DNA of 64,000 nt. Source: Baylisascaris procyonis (taxonomy: Eukaryota; Nematoda; Chromadorea; Rhabditida; Ascarididae). Positions 12,264 through 26,857 of this stretch are shown here, one piece after another; position 1 is the first letter of the stretch, and each line of letters begins with the position of its first letter. The position numbers and the translations under genes are program-made. The notes below the pieces were generated by a model. The model did no database searches and was not told where the DNA came from. It saw only the letters and a list, made by a program, of their open reading frames with translations. The DNA lies in contig JAZARR010000179.1 of NCBI GenBank assembly GCA_037389465.1, positions 5,676,501 through 5,740,500 on the forward strand. Direction: 5' to 3'.

Positions 12264-13720
12264 ATTTTATTTCGATTGATACTTGGAATTGTTTCCTTAG
12301 TTAAGCTTATCAATAAAACTTGTAATAAGTTGAAATATTTTTAATTATATTTCTATAATTATGCCATATTGTCTAATTAAATAAAAGAATCCGCTTTATT
12401 ATAAAAAGTGGATATATACAATGTTTTTAGGAGGGAATGATTTTATTTTATTTTATCGGCCATAAATTGTTGAAATTCATAGCTTTACAACGATATATAA
12501 TAGTCAAATATTTCTGTGCCATACATCTGTTTATTACATAACAATTGACCTTCTCGTAATTCATCCTTTCATGCGATTTACTCTACTCATTTCAACATTT
12601 GTGTTTCCTTTTTTTGATGGTGGTGGGGTATGGGAAAGGGGAACGAGGGAGTTGGTTGGGGAGAAGGAGGAAGGATATTGCTCCTTTTTGAACGCTCTAA
12701 AATTGTTGTGGGAAGTAGTGTTTCAGGCATTATGCCGAATAGGCTGAGGTTTTAAGGCCATCCTGAAACACATAATTTGCTTGCCACTAAAGCTTTAATG
12801 GCACAGATCTGAGTCCATAGGGAGCCAATTAACGGCCAACTTTTTTTACGTTGTAGAATACATGTATGCATTGCCTCTCAATTTAGTCTTATTTTGAAAG
12901 CTTGTCAATCCATTGTTCTCTACTCATTGTTCATTCTTAAATCACTCATATACTATCTAGAATTGGAAAGAGACGCTACAAATCTGCGATTTATTTCTTT
13001 CTTATTATTATCTAAATAAATTAAAATAATAAGGCATATATTGCATAGTCTACCTGCACTTTTGATAGTTACTGAATCTCTTTTCAATTGTTGTTTGCCT
13101 TCGAAACGACGATCTGCTCTCTTGCTTTATTTTATCTGAAAGGCGAGGAACTTTGCGATTTTCACCTTTCACACAGCTAAGTCAATTAAGGTTATCGCTT
13201 ACTGCCATATTTCGTAGAAACATTTTCATTGAAAAGTTCGATATTGTAAGCATTAGATCTATACTATTCATCTTTTCTTACTTATTTATCTACTTTTTCC
13301 GCTTTCATGATGCATTTATTTAGCTAATGTTAGAATATGCTGATAATATTATCAATAAATATTCACTATCACTCAATCGCCAATGAGGCTCTGCTAAAAT
13401 CTTGGAAACTCTAGCAAATTTATTGTTTGATGTTTATCACTGATAGTTTTTATCAGTGCTTCATAGCCCGATACATATGAGTGGCTTCTTTATTTTGACT
13501 TCGTTCGTATATGACGGCGGTGACTTTACTCTCTAGAGGTGATTATGCTACTTTCGAGCAGTGAATGATAACATTTCAATGTCAGTTTGAGATATCAATA
13601 GCCGGAATTTCCGCCAGATAGCTGTTCCGCTAAAGGCGATAATTCTAGAAATAAAATTAAAATTGAAACATTGCAAGTTTTATCCAATTATAAATTCAAG
13701 TTTCTATATTATGCCGACCG

Positions 13721-13842
13721 AATAAGCTTGCCAACTTTGATGGTTTCAAATTTGCAAACTTCGTTGAAAATAAAATCGCCAGCTTTGTTGACAATAAACT
13801 TGCAAACATTACTGATAATAAATGTGCAAACTTTGCATGAAT
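13721..13842. repeat. imperfect 24-27-bp minisatellite
   Basis: About five degenerate units of the type TTGCAAACTTTGTTGATAAT follow each other. They keep a plus-strand frame open with the pattern LQT-L-I-, but periodicity alone explains that. Confidence 0.6.
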
Positions 13843-16800
13843 TCAATCGTTATTTTTATTTTTTGCATCTTTTTTAATATGACGTGAATCCTAATGCTTA
13901 ATTTCCGTTGTTTACTCGTTATTTGCCAATACTAAACGTTTCGTTAAGTAAGCTTTTGAATTTTAAAACGTATTAGAAACTTTTTAAGTGAATCGACTGA
14001 GCATAAACTTCATTGAAAAGTGCCAAGATGACATTTGTCAAGAATTTTATTCATTTTATGATGAATTCATCTCTTCAATATTGCTCGTTTTCAATAATCT
14101 TATGGCTATTTCATTATCTTTAATAAGATCTTCGACGATTATAGAATGTTGAAAATTTTGTTGACTTTTATTGATAACATTTTTCATTCACTACGATTTC
14201 AGCAACGTGCAACATTCATAAAGATGTACATTGATTTAGGTATATGCAAATTAGAAAAATTTACAAGTCTTATAAGGGAAGCTAAAGACCGATAAAAGGA
14301 TTTTATTGAGGCAGCAGCTATACATCCTCTCCGAAAAATCTGGAAAAGATTTATTAGGGTAAGGGAGAGTTGATTGGACATGAGGGAGAGAAGAGAGGGA
14401 AGAAGATCAATTAAAGGTTTTTTGTGCCTATATAGATCTTCGCACATCTTTAGCTTTCAAATAAATATTAGAAGTCATTTTAGACAATGCTGAAAGTTCC
14501 ATCTACATATAAGTAAATCGTTCGGCATACAAATATTGCGTTAATAAGAAAATTTGAGTCGTGTTTGTCTATTGATATATGTGACAATAAAGGACATAAG
14601 TGTGGGAATGAGGGGAGGAATTTCGGAGAGAATTTTGAGATACATCCTTCATTACTGCGAGAGAATTCTAAACATTCCGCTATCGCTTATCGTTTATCGC
14701 TTACCGCTATCGTTTAAAAATCGAATAAATTATACTATATGAATGGTTTGTTCGTCGATTTCAAGTTCGTTTCGTTCATTTCTGATAGGTGCGAACAATT
14801 TTAATTTGCTAAATAATATTTCCTATTTTTAATTAATTATAGAAATTAAGTTTAGTCAAATGTTGTTCAATCATTGCTGCGATCGATCTACAAATGCCAA
14901 AATATGATTAAATAATCGTCAAAAAAAAAACGTGCATATCTTCCATTATTCGGGTAGTTTTTCGTTTTTTTCGGATATTATTGCTAGAAATCATCAACGA
15001 ATCTTTAATCTAATGGACAACTATGCTATTATTGTAAATTCTTTAATAAACATTTTCATTGGCATTGATGTGAAAACGATATTTTTTGAATATATTCTTA
15101 TAGCGTATTTATTATTCTTTACGGGTAGGAAATGCATTTCCCATTACTACATTAAGATATATAAGCTTTTAGTACGATAAAAGAAAAAAAATGCAAATTT
15201 AATGCACATATATTCTTACATGTAAAAGCAAAGATCAACGTTTGTGTCCCTATTGCTCGTTACCGTACCTTTATTTCTCTCTCTTCTCTTACTGAAGATG
15301 CTTATCAATTCATTCGGCTGTAACTCTTACATGTTATTTGCTCGGCGAAAGTTATGAATTTATTTCTTTGAAATTTTGTACTAAACTTTGTATGGCTTTC
15401 GAGAATTTAACCTTTTCGAAAATTCACTCCCATTTAAATATTCAAATTCATAGTCCTTTATATCAATATTTCTTCAGCATTTGTGCGCTTTTTCGTTCAT
15501 CACTTAACTAATTAAGAGTAACAAAAAAGAAACAATAAAATATATTGTTAATGGCAAATGAATAGTACAATTTCATCTTCGACGAAACTCTACCATCATT
15601 AAGAAATCAATATTAAATAGATCATTAAAAGATAAAATAGAGACACTACGAAATAAAACAACCTAGAGCGCATATATTAGGCATTAAAGGGAGTATATGA
15701 GATGTTATAGGCTTGCGGGAATGATGGCAAATATCGAAAGAGCTCATATTGCTGGATAAACGAAAATCCACCGATTGACCAAAGTGACGAAAGTCTAGAA
15801 AGAGAGGGAAAGAAGAGGAAAACCGATAAAGGGATAATATTAGAAATTCGCCAAATTATCCGGTGCTTAATCGGTGCAAATTCTCATTACCCCGACCGAT
15901 GAGGTGTTTTTTATATTCCTATTAGCCACTCAAATTATCCGACAAGTGAAACATTTAAATTATTGGCATTAAATAATAAACAATAGACAAGTAAAACATT
16001 AAACGATAATACGGTGCAGAGATCAATCTCTACATGGTGCATTTGAACTCCAAATGGTGGAATATACTATTTTAGACGACTGCAATAAACGTCATGGCTG
16101 CCAAAAATTTTGCGCTTTCGACGACTTTCTTCTAAAATCTTTGATTCCTTCCGATGCTTATTTACTATTTATTTACAGCTGACTTCCTAAAGGTCTTGGA
16201 ATTTGAGGCCTAAACATATTCTAATTAGATAAGGCCGAAGAGAAATGAGCTTAATTATAAACTGGAAGGGGCACAGCAGTCGCCTTGTCATCCATTTATC
16301 TCCTATATTATGATTATCCTCTACTTGGCATCCATCGGATTTTATCCTTAGGCAAATTGTTTGCACAACTAAATATCGTCGATTAAAAAATGTTAATTTC
16401 TCTATCATACACATATTTTCGAAATTTTCGAAAATTTTCTTTTCCTTTATAGTCTTTCTATTCGATTTTTTTTTAAATTCCATCGTTTGTTGTTTTCTAA
16501 TCCATTAAAAGTCTTTGCAATGAATGAGTCTTAATGGATGGTTTTTCTTGCTGGCAAATTATATGCTTCCGGAAGCTTTAGTATTCGTATATCCTCTATG
16601 AGAATGTTACTAAAAGCCAAAAATCTATGAACTATTAATAGCGGAATGTTTATTGAACGTGTCTATCCTTGCAATATGCTTATGCTAACGTCGCATCATC
16701 CAAAATGTCAAACTGCAATCGTTACACTATTATGCAATAATTTATTGAAAATGACATTACACAAAAAAAAATCTTCACCCATCTCGTTTTCTTCTTCAGA

Positions 16801-17839
16801 GATTTGCTATCAAATTTTTCGGGCTTATTTCTCAAGAAATTCTTTTATCAGTCATTTTAGTCAATCAAACTTTTTCTTAATATCACCTATTCTTATCCTT
16901 AAGGAATATTTTCATTGATGAACGGTTGTGATTGTTAATTCATTCATGTATTTTGTTATTTCATTTAATTGCTTTAATTACCGTCAAGTTTTCTCAAAAA
17001 ATTTCGACTCTATACTATTTGAATTGAGCAGTTTATAGTGGAGACTCTAAACTATACAATATGGTCAAGTTCTATGCTCTAAAAATGGTTTTTCATCGTA
17101 TCATCGTTCACTAACCTTTATTTCTATTACTTTCCGGTTCAGAAAATTTTTCAATTTTTTTTATTATTCTATTCTTTTAATCGTTTTTGAAAGTTTCCTT
17201 TTTCATAAATCTGGCTAAGTTTCAACTAATGAAATTTTCTTATCAAAATATTTGAATCGTTCCTCCCTCCTCTCCGAAGAAAATTTACAAGGAGGTGCTA
17301 TAGGATGGATGAATCTGTCGACTTTATTTAGTAACATTAGTAACATCCTTTTTTTATATATATATTTTTCACAAGTATTTGCAATTTTACGATTGAGTAA
17401 GGACTAAGTTAAAAGTGCGCATATATTAAAACTTCAAATCCCAAAGGTATTTTTCTATAATTATATCCCTAATTATGCATGTTCATTTTTCTAAAATATT
17501 CGCCAACCTACTCAACGCTAAATTCACTATTTCTGCAAAAATATGTACTATGCTAGTTTCTTAATAATTTATTGACAGCGTGAAGTGAATCGCTGCGAAA
17601 TTCTTTTTGTAAATTACTGGCAATCGTAACGTTGTAGGCAGCCTAAGATTATTTGTGAAATTATATAAGCGGAATAAAAGTTCTATTTAATTATGATAGA
17701 AATCAAAAAAAAAACAAAATTCACTGGCTTCAACTCCGAGACGGAGCAGATTTAACCTTTCAGCTCCAAATAAAATGCAATCTCATCGTACGTTAAGCGA
17801 TCGTGAATTTAGTGCATAATCTCAATCTTTTAACAATAT

Positions 17840-20800
17840 ATGAATCAATCCTATATCAATTTAAAATTATTGATTGTTCTTTATTGTTTTTATACGCATA
17901 ATTTTCATGCAATCGTATGCGTCAATTATCTCAACAGAATTTCGCTACCCATTCAACGTTTATATAGAATTCATTTTGAGGCAATGAATGGCTCGAATGA
18001 TGTGTTGGCCATATATAATGCAACTATTTCATCATTATTACGTGATCCAAGTTGTTATATTATTGATACGGATTATTTATTGGAACGTTTTTGGCTTGTA
18101 ACAGTACTCGGTTCAGCACTTTCCGTGATTAGCATTATTGAGAATATATTTTTATTTACGCTTTTTGTAAGAAGTCGACAACATCGAAATAGTTCATCAT
18201 TGTATTTAATGTTACTTGCATTATCGGACACATTTATTAGTGGTACATATATATTGATTATGTCCGTGAAAGTGCTCTATCAATTCACTGAAAGTGTCTA
18301 TCTAAAACGAATGTGGTAAGTGTATCTTTGATTTTTTTTTTAATATTTTTTTCATTGGACCAATTAAATATATTTGTTATGTATTTTTTTAATTTGCATA
18401 TTAAAAAGGCTGTCATTAATCTCCAACTTATTCGGTGTAACTTGTGAAAACTTCTAAATCAAACCTTAAATTTTCAAGGTGATAAGAAAAACGTAAAATT
18501 GCGGAAAATTTAATTTACCTTCTCTGGGATGCTAAATTCGAATGAAAAAATCAAAGATGTTCGACCAGAAGAACAATAAAGGTAGTAAGTTTGTTTTGCA
18601 TTTGCATATATGGAATAGTGCAGTATTATCGATTTTTTCATAGAAATCACCATTATTGTGTGAAAATTTCTCAATGACATTTGATTACATTCCTAACCAC
18701 CACTATGTCCTCCTTGTCCCTAAACATATCTTCCCCCAAAAGGCATAAGGGCACTTAACATGCACTGTGAGGGTATGTCCGTTTATCAAATAGCTAAAGT
18801 TAAGTGAAAATACACGAAAAAAAATAAAGTTCAAGAAGGCGTATTACCATATCTTATCATATTACCGTATTTTTACCGTATTACCAAGGATATCACCATA
18901 TTTTTCGATATTTTTCGATATTTCGATATAATAAGTTCTTCGATATTTTCAAATTTCAATATTAAGCTATTGATATGGATGTGCTAACTATGTCTAAAAT
19001 TTTATTGCTGTGATAGGCAAAATAAGAATTGCTTCGTCGAGAAATATGACTTGATAACTATTAAGGGAAAATTGCAGTGTATAGCGATTATAAAATTTAT
19101 TACTTATACTTCTTGCACTCTATTCTCATATATCCATTAATGTTTATTGAATTCTTATCAGTAGTGATAAGTTTTTGATAACTTTTTTTGAACCTGAAAC
19201 TTTAAAGTTTTGATAAACTTTAAAGTTTCAAGTTCAAAAAAAAGCATCACAAATTTTCCGCTATATTTTCCTTATATATCGAAATCAAAGAAAAATAGCT
19301 GTCGGCTCCGATGAAAAATAGAATTTTTTTGCAGTAAATTTACTGAAGTAAGTTTTCAAATATAAATTCAAAAATATTAAATTTTATTTATTAACGTATT
19401 AGACTTGTAATCAATTAAATGAATGAAATAATTTTCAGGGTGGTATATCTAGTACCAATGATGACAATGTCACATATCGCTATTACCACCTCATCGTTTC
19501 TTATCGTATTCGCTACCGTAGAACGTTTCTATGCTACCGTATCGCATCACTATGTCGAATTCCTTCAAAATAATCGTAAATTAATCGCTATATTTGCCGT
19601 TTTTATTGGTGTCGTCACAAAAGGAACACTACTGCTCGAAATTGTTGTATGTTACATTTTTTGTTTTATCGTTTATGTGCTATAATTTGTATTGTTTTGA
19701 GTGATTTATCATTTCTAACCTTTCAAAACCCCGATCAATATTATACATAACTACTTTATTTTAGTTATTGCTAAGAAAGGGAATCCCCACCCCTCCCCCA
19801 TCTAAATAACTGGATATTGGAGTAGGCTGAACTTGAACATTTTATATGAAATCGTGATGTATCCACTCATGCATATCTATTTCTTTAATTAAAAAACTTT
19901 CATTTTTATTGCGTGAACAATTAAATGAGCCTCTGTATCTTTGACTGTTCTGTTTTCTTTCAATTTTTTTTTTCAAACTTTCTTAATAATATTCGAATGC
20001 TTTTATGAATGATGTCATTAGAATCGTCTTGGAGTTGACTCTGACTAAAATAGCTTCCGATATTTGATGAACAATGAGGTAGGTCCATGCCAGAAAAAGT
20101 ATAGAATAACTATTAAGTAGACTGGATGTGTAGATTTTATTGCAATGATGATATGGAACCATTATTATATGTAGAACCTCTACAACTATAAAATGAGGTA
20201 TATGATGCCAAGGAGAAATAACCATCGCATAATTGTTAGATATAAACGAAGTTTGTTATAGCCGGTATATGACGCTGATTGTGCCGATACATTAAACGAG
20301 TATCGCCTTGAAGTGACCGCATTGGTCAGTCATAATCGCCACTATAAACTATGGCGTTTTTGGTTTCGTAATATAGTTACAATCCTGTTCCCATTTTTCA
20401 CATTGATGTATTTGAATGCTCGTATCGTTAACGAACTAAGGAAGAATGTCTACTTGGGTACACAGTCGAGCTCACCTAACGATGCTATTAAATCAATTAG
20501 CACGAAGCAACGCAAGGTAGGCATTGTTTGCTCTTCGATATAAACGAATAATAATCTACTGCTAATTTGAATCATAAACTAATCCCCACCCCGCTCCTCC
20601 ACCCCTGTTCCATCTATTTTTCCTCAGCAACTTTCTTAAGTCAAAAGCGAGGAGCCCCTAAATCGTGGAATACAAATAATTTGGAAATCCAATTAGGTAT
20701 TAAAAAAATGCTGGAATGAATAGAAAATTTTACGAATAAACATTGAATAGAGCGGAAATTCGATACTCTTTTCAGAATAAATTAGTCTAAAAAGTGGAAA

Positions 20801-22545
20801 TTTTCGCACCATCAATGCCTTATCTAGGCAAACAGGTGAATCGTCGAGGCTATTCGCTTGAAGGCTATTGAAATAGGAAGATTTCTGAAAATTTCGGCAC
20901 TTCAATTTCAATTTCATCATATAAAATTTGATCACTAGCAATGTAATTATGAGTAAACTCCAATTTTAACAAAGAACTGATGTTCAACAGAATCAAAACC
21001 AATAAGTAGAGAAATATAACAGAGAAGGGGATACGATACGTGTTGTTTGCATTCCATAAAGCTAAACAGCCAATTCTATAACTTATCAATATATACGGCC
21101 TTACATCAATCTTATTTGATATTAACTGATGTGTAATTTTTTTTCTACTTGAGGCTCGTGTTCGTGCAGCGACACGTACTTTAGTTCTCGTTGTTAGTAC
21201 TTATTTATTGGCAAATATGTTGAACGTAATTATAACAATTTGGGAACATACCGATGCTACTTCATTATTCACAAGGTTTGTCTCGTTTATATATGAATTG
21301 ATTGAAGAATTCTCTCTTATTCTTATATTAAACAAACGCTCTTATGGGTAAATTGCCGAATGCTACTATCCCAGCACAACAAATTGGATATCAAAGGTTT
21401 TTTTTTTTCGTGGAAACGATAGTAATATCCAACGCGTTATGAAACACGTCAATCAATATGTGCATTGCTCAGACTTCAAAATGGCATCGATGTTATTTTC
21501 AAAAACTAAGTGGACACTTTGCTTTATCTATATCCGTTGTCGAGCAATCTATTTCAACGCTCACAGTAATGGCAAAATAGCAAGTTGGTTGATCAGTGAT
21601 CCTAAAGAGGAACGGGGAACACCTCGGGTGTGAGGTGAGAAGGTAGGGATTACAGGTACAGCATCTTGGATACAGATCCAGTAAATTATAGGATAACATC
21701 ACATTTAGGCATAATTTAAAAAGTTAGTTGCAGTATATTAATCTCCCAAAAAATGGCGTTACGATACGCGAGTTCTACTGTAATTCGAATGAGTCGATTG
21801 CTCAGGCACTACGCATGAAAATTTTCTTGCTGACATGAGGAGTACAATATTCAACACACCTTTCTGTTAATATATTCGATGAAACTACTAATTGGAGTTG
21901 AATAATTAACGCCTAGGTGTATGTGTATTCCATATGCACTAAGTTAATGGTTCAAGCTTCTAGATAATTTGTTGTCTATCGTAGACAGGTTTTATATGCT
22001 TTTTTAAGTCAGACTGCATGATCTCGATCTTCGCCATATCATAAATGTGCCATTCCATCCTTTTCCATAGCTCGTTGTTATGTTTTTTCCTTACTAGCGT
22101 TTTCCTAGTGATATATTTTCATTCCATCACCCTAAACAATTTCATATATATAAATTCACCACCACCTGAGGGAGATATATATTTTTGTTAATAAAACCAC
22201 ACTTATAAGTACCAACCAGATTTTTATTTAGCATAAATATTGATTGAGATAAAATTGCAATGATACCAATCTCACGAAAATTAATAATATCTTTTTTTTT
22301 AAATCCAAGTAAGTTGCAGTTTTCTCGATTTCTATATAATCAGTGTGGACGCGGTATCTTTATTGACAATTGTTGCATGCGCTTTACGACTTCCAATCTA
22401 TGCGAGTTGTCAAACACTTCTAAGACGTGAAATGTTGGATCTTGCAAAACGAATCTTCGTTAAGACGAAACCACACGAAACAGCACATCTACTCGATCAA
22501 ACTCCTGAACAACATAATAATGAAGTATGCTGCACAACGAAGTGA
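17840..22545 (+). CDS. neuropeptide-type GPCR (FMRFamide-receptor-like)
   Basis: Class A G-protein-coupled receptor, expected in the plasma membrane and probably gated by a neuropeptide. Five exons join in frame: 17840-18315, 19439-19646, 20262-20516, 21154-21275 and 22344-22545, giving 420 residues. TM1 is near residues 84-110, TM2 121-145, TM3 160-186, TM4 206-228, TM5 261-283, TM6 316-341 and TM7 355-378. The ionic-lock motif is ERF (187-189) rather than DRY, and TM7 ends in RLPIY (369-373) rather than NPxxY. Such motifs, with WRFWFRNIVTILFPFF in TM5, recall nematode FMRFamide-peptide receptors; which subfamily is uncertain. N-glycosylation sites NGS and NAT precede TM1. An ECL2 Cys (235) is present but I see no partner Cys at the start of TM3. 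The ATG at 17840 gives a hydrophobic N-terminus; an internal ATG (residue 49) is possible. The exon 4 acceptor is TTGAG, weaker than the others. A small extra exon for the third outer loop cannot be excluded. Confidence 0.85.
19183..19242. repeat. 25-bp inverted repeat in GPCR intron 1
   Basis: Arms 19183-19207 and 19218-19242 are reverse complements with one mismatch, around a 10-base loop TTTTGATAAA. The arm contains GAACCTGAAACTTTAAAG. In the intron RNA this would form a strong hairpin. It may be the trace of a small palindromic element. Confidence 0.85.
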
Positions 22546-25278
22546 TTCATCCATATCGTGTTGAATTATTATGTTCGATAATCTCAAATTCTATATCGAA
22601 GTGTAGTGGCATTTTTATATATTCTTTTTGCAACGAGGAGAGAAATAGATATAAGAAAAATTATTCAATGCAGCAACAACTCTAGCTGAAATTGGCGTTC
22701 TTTCTCCTCTCCCCGTCGTCCTCCTTCACCCACCCCATCTCTTACCTTTTCAACGACAATATTATAGGCCAATAAATTTTGTTTTAATTTTGTGACTAAC
22801 TTATTGAAACGTCATCATATGTCAAATTTCATAGGAAAGGTTAAATTTTTGAGCATTAAAACTGCCATAATCCCTTTGGAATGCTTAGCAAATAATGAGA
22901 GATCATTTGACTGGAAAAAATGGTATCAACGATGCCTAAAATATTCGCACTATTCCCACTAATATTCCTGAAAATACTCACAGTTTCGAACCTTGTTTAC
23001 TATCGAATTCGGTTTGTTTTACAAAAATTGTGACCTTTTCCCCCTAATTGATTGGAACGGAACGAGAATTGCTTACACGTGAATCGAATCCATATTATTC
23101 TTCATTCAGACAAAAGTTCGTATCCATAAAACTACCGTTAAATTAAATATCTCATCTTACTCCTCAATAGTTTTATGTATTTTATAGTGCTCAAAAGAAT
23201 AGTGTTTAAGGCTAAATTGAAGTCTTGTTTTTTCCACAAAGCCAATAATGATTACATTAAGAGATTATTTAATAATAATACACAATCGTATTGACTGATA
23301 TTTCCCCAAAATAACAATATCGTTCATTGAGTATAATTTGTTTTGATATTCATGCCTTATGCTTTCTCGATTCGACTCTAAATAAATCACCAAAAAAATT
23401 CTTTTTTCACATATTAAGATTTTCAAAAAAAATGAAAAAAATAGATATCATATCTTCCAATGGAATTTATTAAGAGATTTATTGATAAACGATTCAATAG
23501 CATCTATATTTCCTATTACAGGTGCCTATAATTTTTACAAATAGTTCATTAGTTAGAAATATATCTAGAAAAAGAATTGTTTTATACGATTATACGTGTA
23601 TTATCGTCGAATGCATAATAATTCGGAATAAAATACCCACAAATGACCGATCGCAGTATTTTCACAACACGATTAATTAGAAAAATGTTTTTTTTTCTAA
23701 TATATGCAGTTGTTATGCATCTATTACAATGTTGTACAAGAATCTTCTATACCGACTTCGTAGGATGACCTAGGAAAGCTCAATTCACTATCGATGTTGT
23801 TTACGAGTCAAAAGTATTACTAAATGCGTACATGTAATTTGTTTTATGGGAATATGCCGAAGACGATGTAATATAAAGCTGCCACAGGTGTACAACTCAC
23901 AGCTCATAACATTTGTCAGTTTCCCACGCATCTCATGTGACACTTATTATTGAAAAATTGATCGTTTATTCGTCATAAAAATAAGCGGTGAAGCCTAGCG
24001 AACAATTAAAATAATACACATTTTTGCATAAATTCATCAAGAGAGCGTGAAATATGCAAAATAATATCTCTATCATCAAAGTGAATCGGTAGTATATGCA
24101 AATATTCCATAAAGATTCGCCTCTTTGTGGATGCGATTGTTGTAAAATCCATAGAAGTTTTTCGACATCTTTGGGGTTGATGCATCAAAATTAAATTGTT
24201 ATAGGAGATCATCCTATGGTGATGTGCAGCAAGTTTCGTAACTCTGGCTTCAATTATCCTCAAATTGAAACTGCTAGATAGACAGACAGGCAGACACATA
24301 CATACATGGACAGGGAGGCATGGAATGATATATTGTCGCCATAAAAAAAATCTTTTGCAAAGCAAATTTACTAAAGCGTATAAAATTTATCTTCCAAAAT
24401 ACTCATATAAATTCGATATTGAACACTTTCGCGAAATGAATATGCTATTGGTAAAGCATTGTGAGAGAATAAACATTGGCAAGCAAAAAAACTTTATATA
24501 TGACTGACATCCACGAATTCGTGGATTTTGATGGAAAACGAACTCAATTTTCAAATGACTGAAATTCGCTTTGTATAACCATCGATCACTTATATGTGGG
24601 CATTTATTTTTCGGTGAGCAAGGCGACATCATCAGAACGATAGCCGATAAAATTCGAGCCAATAGCATATTTATCTTGTCTGATGCATTGAAATTTATGA
24701 AGTGATTTTTACATAAATTGCATGTATTACATTTAAATATCGTTTGTCGTTATAAGTACTTTATTATAACACAATAATGCAAAATTAATCAACAAACATA
24801 CAGCTTATACATTTCTTGATGTACTGCACTCCGACGCTTGTTCCATATTACGGAGTACGGTAAGATTTTTGTAAGGGATTCGATGACGGTAGCGTATACT
24901 TCATAAGAAGATATGTGGCAAACGTTTCAATTTCAGTACGAATCTATAATAAATTTGTCGAAAGCTGCCATATCGGACCTTTCAGAGGATTCATCGGCTA
25001 TTCTAATTGTTGAACGAAATGAATAAATGAAATGAAAATTTCTGAAATTTTCACGAAACGATTTGATGCAAATAAAGCAGTTCTTCCGGCCTTGTGCAAC
25101 GTAAACTTTGAGTTATGAAAATGTTATTCTTCATGCAGAAATGAACCTTATTCATTCTTTCAAAAAATTTTGCTGCAATTTAGTGCAAATGAACCTTATT
25201 TCTGAGGGCCTACTTTAGTGGTTTCGAATATGACGCTTTTATATTGAAATGGTACGGAAAATAGAAATGGGATTTATG

Positions 25279-25280
<2 letters not shown>
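22546..25280. other. intergenic, no gene seen
   Basis: This follows the GPCR stop and presumably starts with its 3' UTR. Frames here are short and AT-rich. A perfect 18-bp palindrome ATCCACGAATTCGTGGAT lies near 24509, and imperfect GACAGACAGGCAGACA-type repeats lie near 24275-24315. Nothing else is recognised. Confidence 0.55.

Positions 25281-25322
<42 letters not shown>
25281..25322. repeat. (AT)n microsatellite
   Basis: About 40 bp of pure AT repeat directly before composite repeat copy 2. Confidence 0.95.
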
Positions 25323-25323
<1 letters not shown>

Positions 25324-26222
25324 AAGATCGTTAATCCCGTATTTCCTTGTTCCGATGATAACTCTTTCTAAACTTGTGGAATTTTGAAATTTTTTCCTAT
25401 CCTTGCTTTGTCAACTCTCTTCGATGAGTTCGTTGGACCGCCAGACCAATGTGGCGTATGGTGGTGAAATTTCGAGGGACAATTCCCACCCTCACAATTT
25501 CTCACGTTTGTGGGCTTTCCCCACAAGTTTCATATCTAGGGACGGTACCCTTCGAGGTGAACCCACTGCACACAGTCGCTGCTGTATACATGCGCAAGGT
25601 AGCAGGCTAGGGGTAGTGACCATTTCACTGCAAAATATGACAATTTCATTGTGAAATACGAACACGGTTGAAAATGACGGGGTTTAGGTGGTGGAATTGG
25701 TTCAGTGGTTGAAGCAGTTGGGTGAGATTGCGGTGGTAGGAAGTTGGGTGCGGTTCCCCTTCCCGTTTGTGTGTGTGTTACATAGGGGGTGAGGCGGAGC
25801 CCCTCCTCCACTTTTAATGTGTGATACAAAGGGACGGGGCGAAGCCCCTCCTAAGATGTGCAGAGGTCGAGCCTGAATACTATTTGATATATTCAATTTA
25901 ATTGAATACAACTCAGTTCAGTTTATTCGAGCTGCTTTAACCCAAGAATCTTATATCAATTCCAACTGATTTTTCAAGGAACTCTCCATGAGTAGACAGA
26001 GTTGGAAATTGTTTGAGAAGTGGGCGCAGAATTGCACAAATCTTACAAAACTCCCCGACGCTGGCATGGGCCGAACCTGTGTATTGTTTCATAGAGCTGC
26101 TTTCGCCCACAATCTCATATCAATTACAACCGATCTTTGAAGGTACTCTCGATGACTAGACAGAGTTTGGAAATTGTTTGAGAAGTGAGCGCAGAATTGC
26201 ACAAATCTTACAAAACTCCCGA

Positions 26223-26294
26223 CGCGCGCCGGGGATCGAACACCTAGCCCCCGACTGGGAGTCGCACGCCCTACCGATTACGCCACACCGCCAC
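26223..26294 (-). repeat. tRNA-Gly(CCC)-like segment
   Basis: Same A box, CTCCCAG loop and B box as at 10745-10818, apparently without change in the boxes. Orientation is opposite to the A box at 25697. Confidence 0.65.
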
Positions 26295-26581
26295 ACGCTT
26301 ACTTTCCGTTTTGCGCATCTGAATAGCTAAAGTTCGAAGAATGCGTTTTATGCGTTGGATTATCGGAAACATGAAGCTGTTTTTGTTCGTATAGTATTCT
26401 TTTTTTTGCCAAAGATTTTAAAAGTCATGCTATCGTCTTACTTCACTTCCCGTTGGTTACAAGTGTGATGATTGGTGGATTTCTCAGCATGTTGGTTACG
26501 CTATGTACTAGATGGTCGCTTGGCTTTATGAAATGTAAGAACTGTTGTGTGACATTAGTATGGTTATGTCGATATTTCTAT

Positions 26582-26857
26582 CTATAATGACGCTGTTATA
26601 TTTGTCAACGATAGTTGTATAACTCGGCTTTTGTCAGCCTCTTTTAATTGCTTATCGGTAATGCTGTACTTTATTACTAGACTTCTGCCATCTTTCTTGC
26701 ATTCCGCGGTGCTGAAGAATGTAACATCGATTTGAGCCAAAATCATTCCCCAACATCGTCCATTTATATCATAAAGAACGTTGAACGCCCATAGCTCTTT
26801 CACTTCTATCACACTTCCATAGTTAAGAAGTGCACAACAGTTCGAATTTTCTTGCAA
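26582..26857 (-). pseudogene. 91-codon ORF carried by composite repeat copy 2
   Basis: Predicted protein identical to that of copy 1 over the 91 codons. The open frame continues upstream to 26899 through a phenylalanine-rich segment encoded by an A-rich tract. The identity could reflect recent duplication rather than selection. Function unknown. Confidence 0.35.

Noticed and set aside
14932..15180. 82-codon hydrophobic ORF upstream of the GPCR, as a possible receptor exon
   Set aside because: AT-driven Ile/Phe/Tyr content, no splice sites of fitting phase and no receptor motif.
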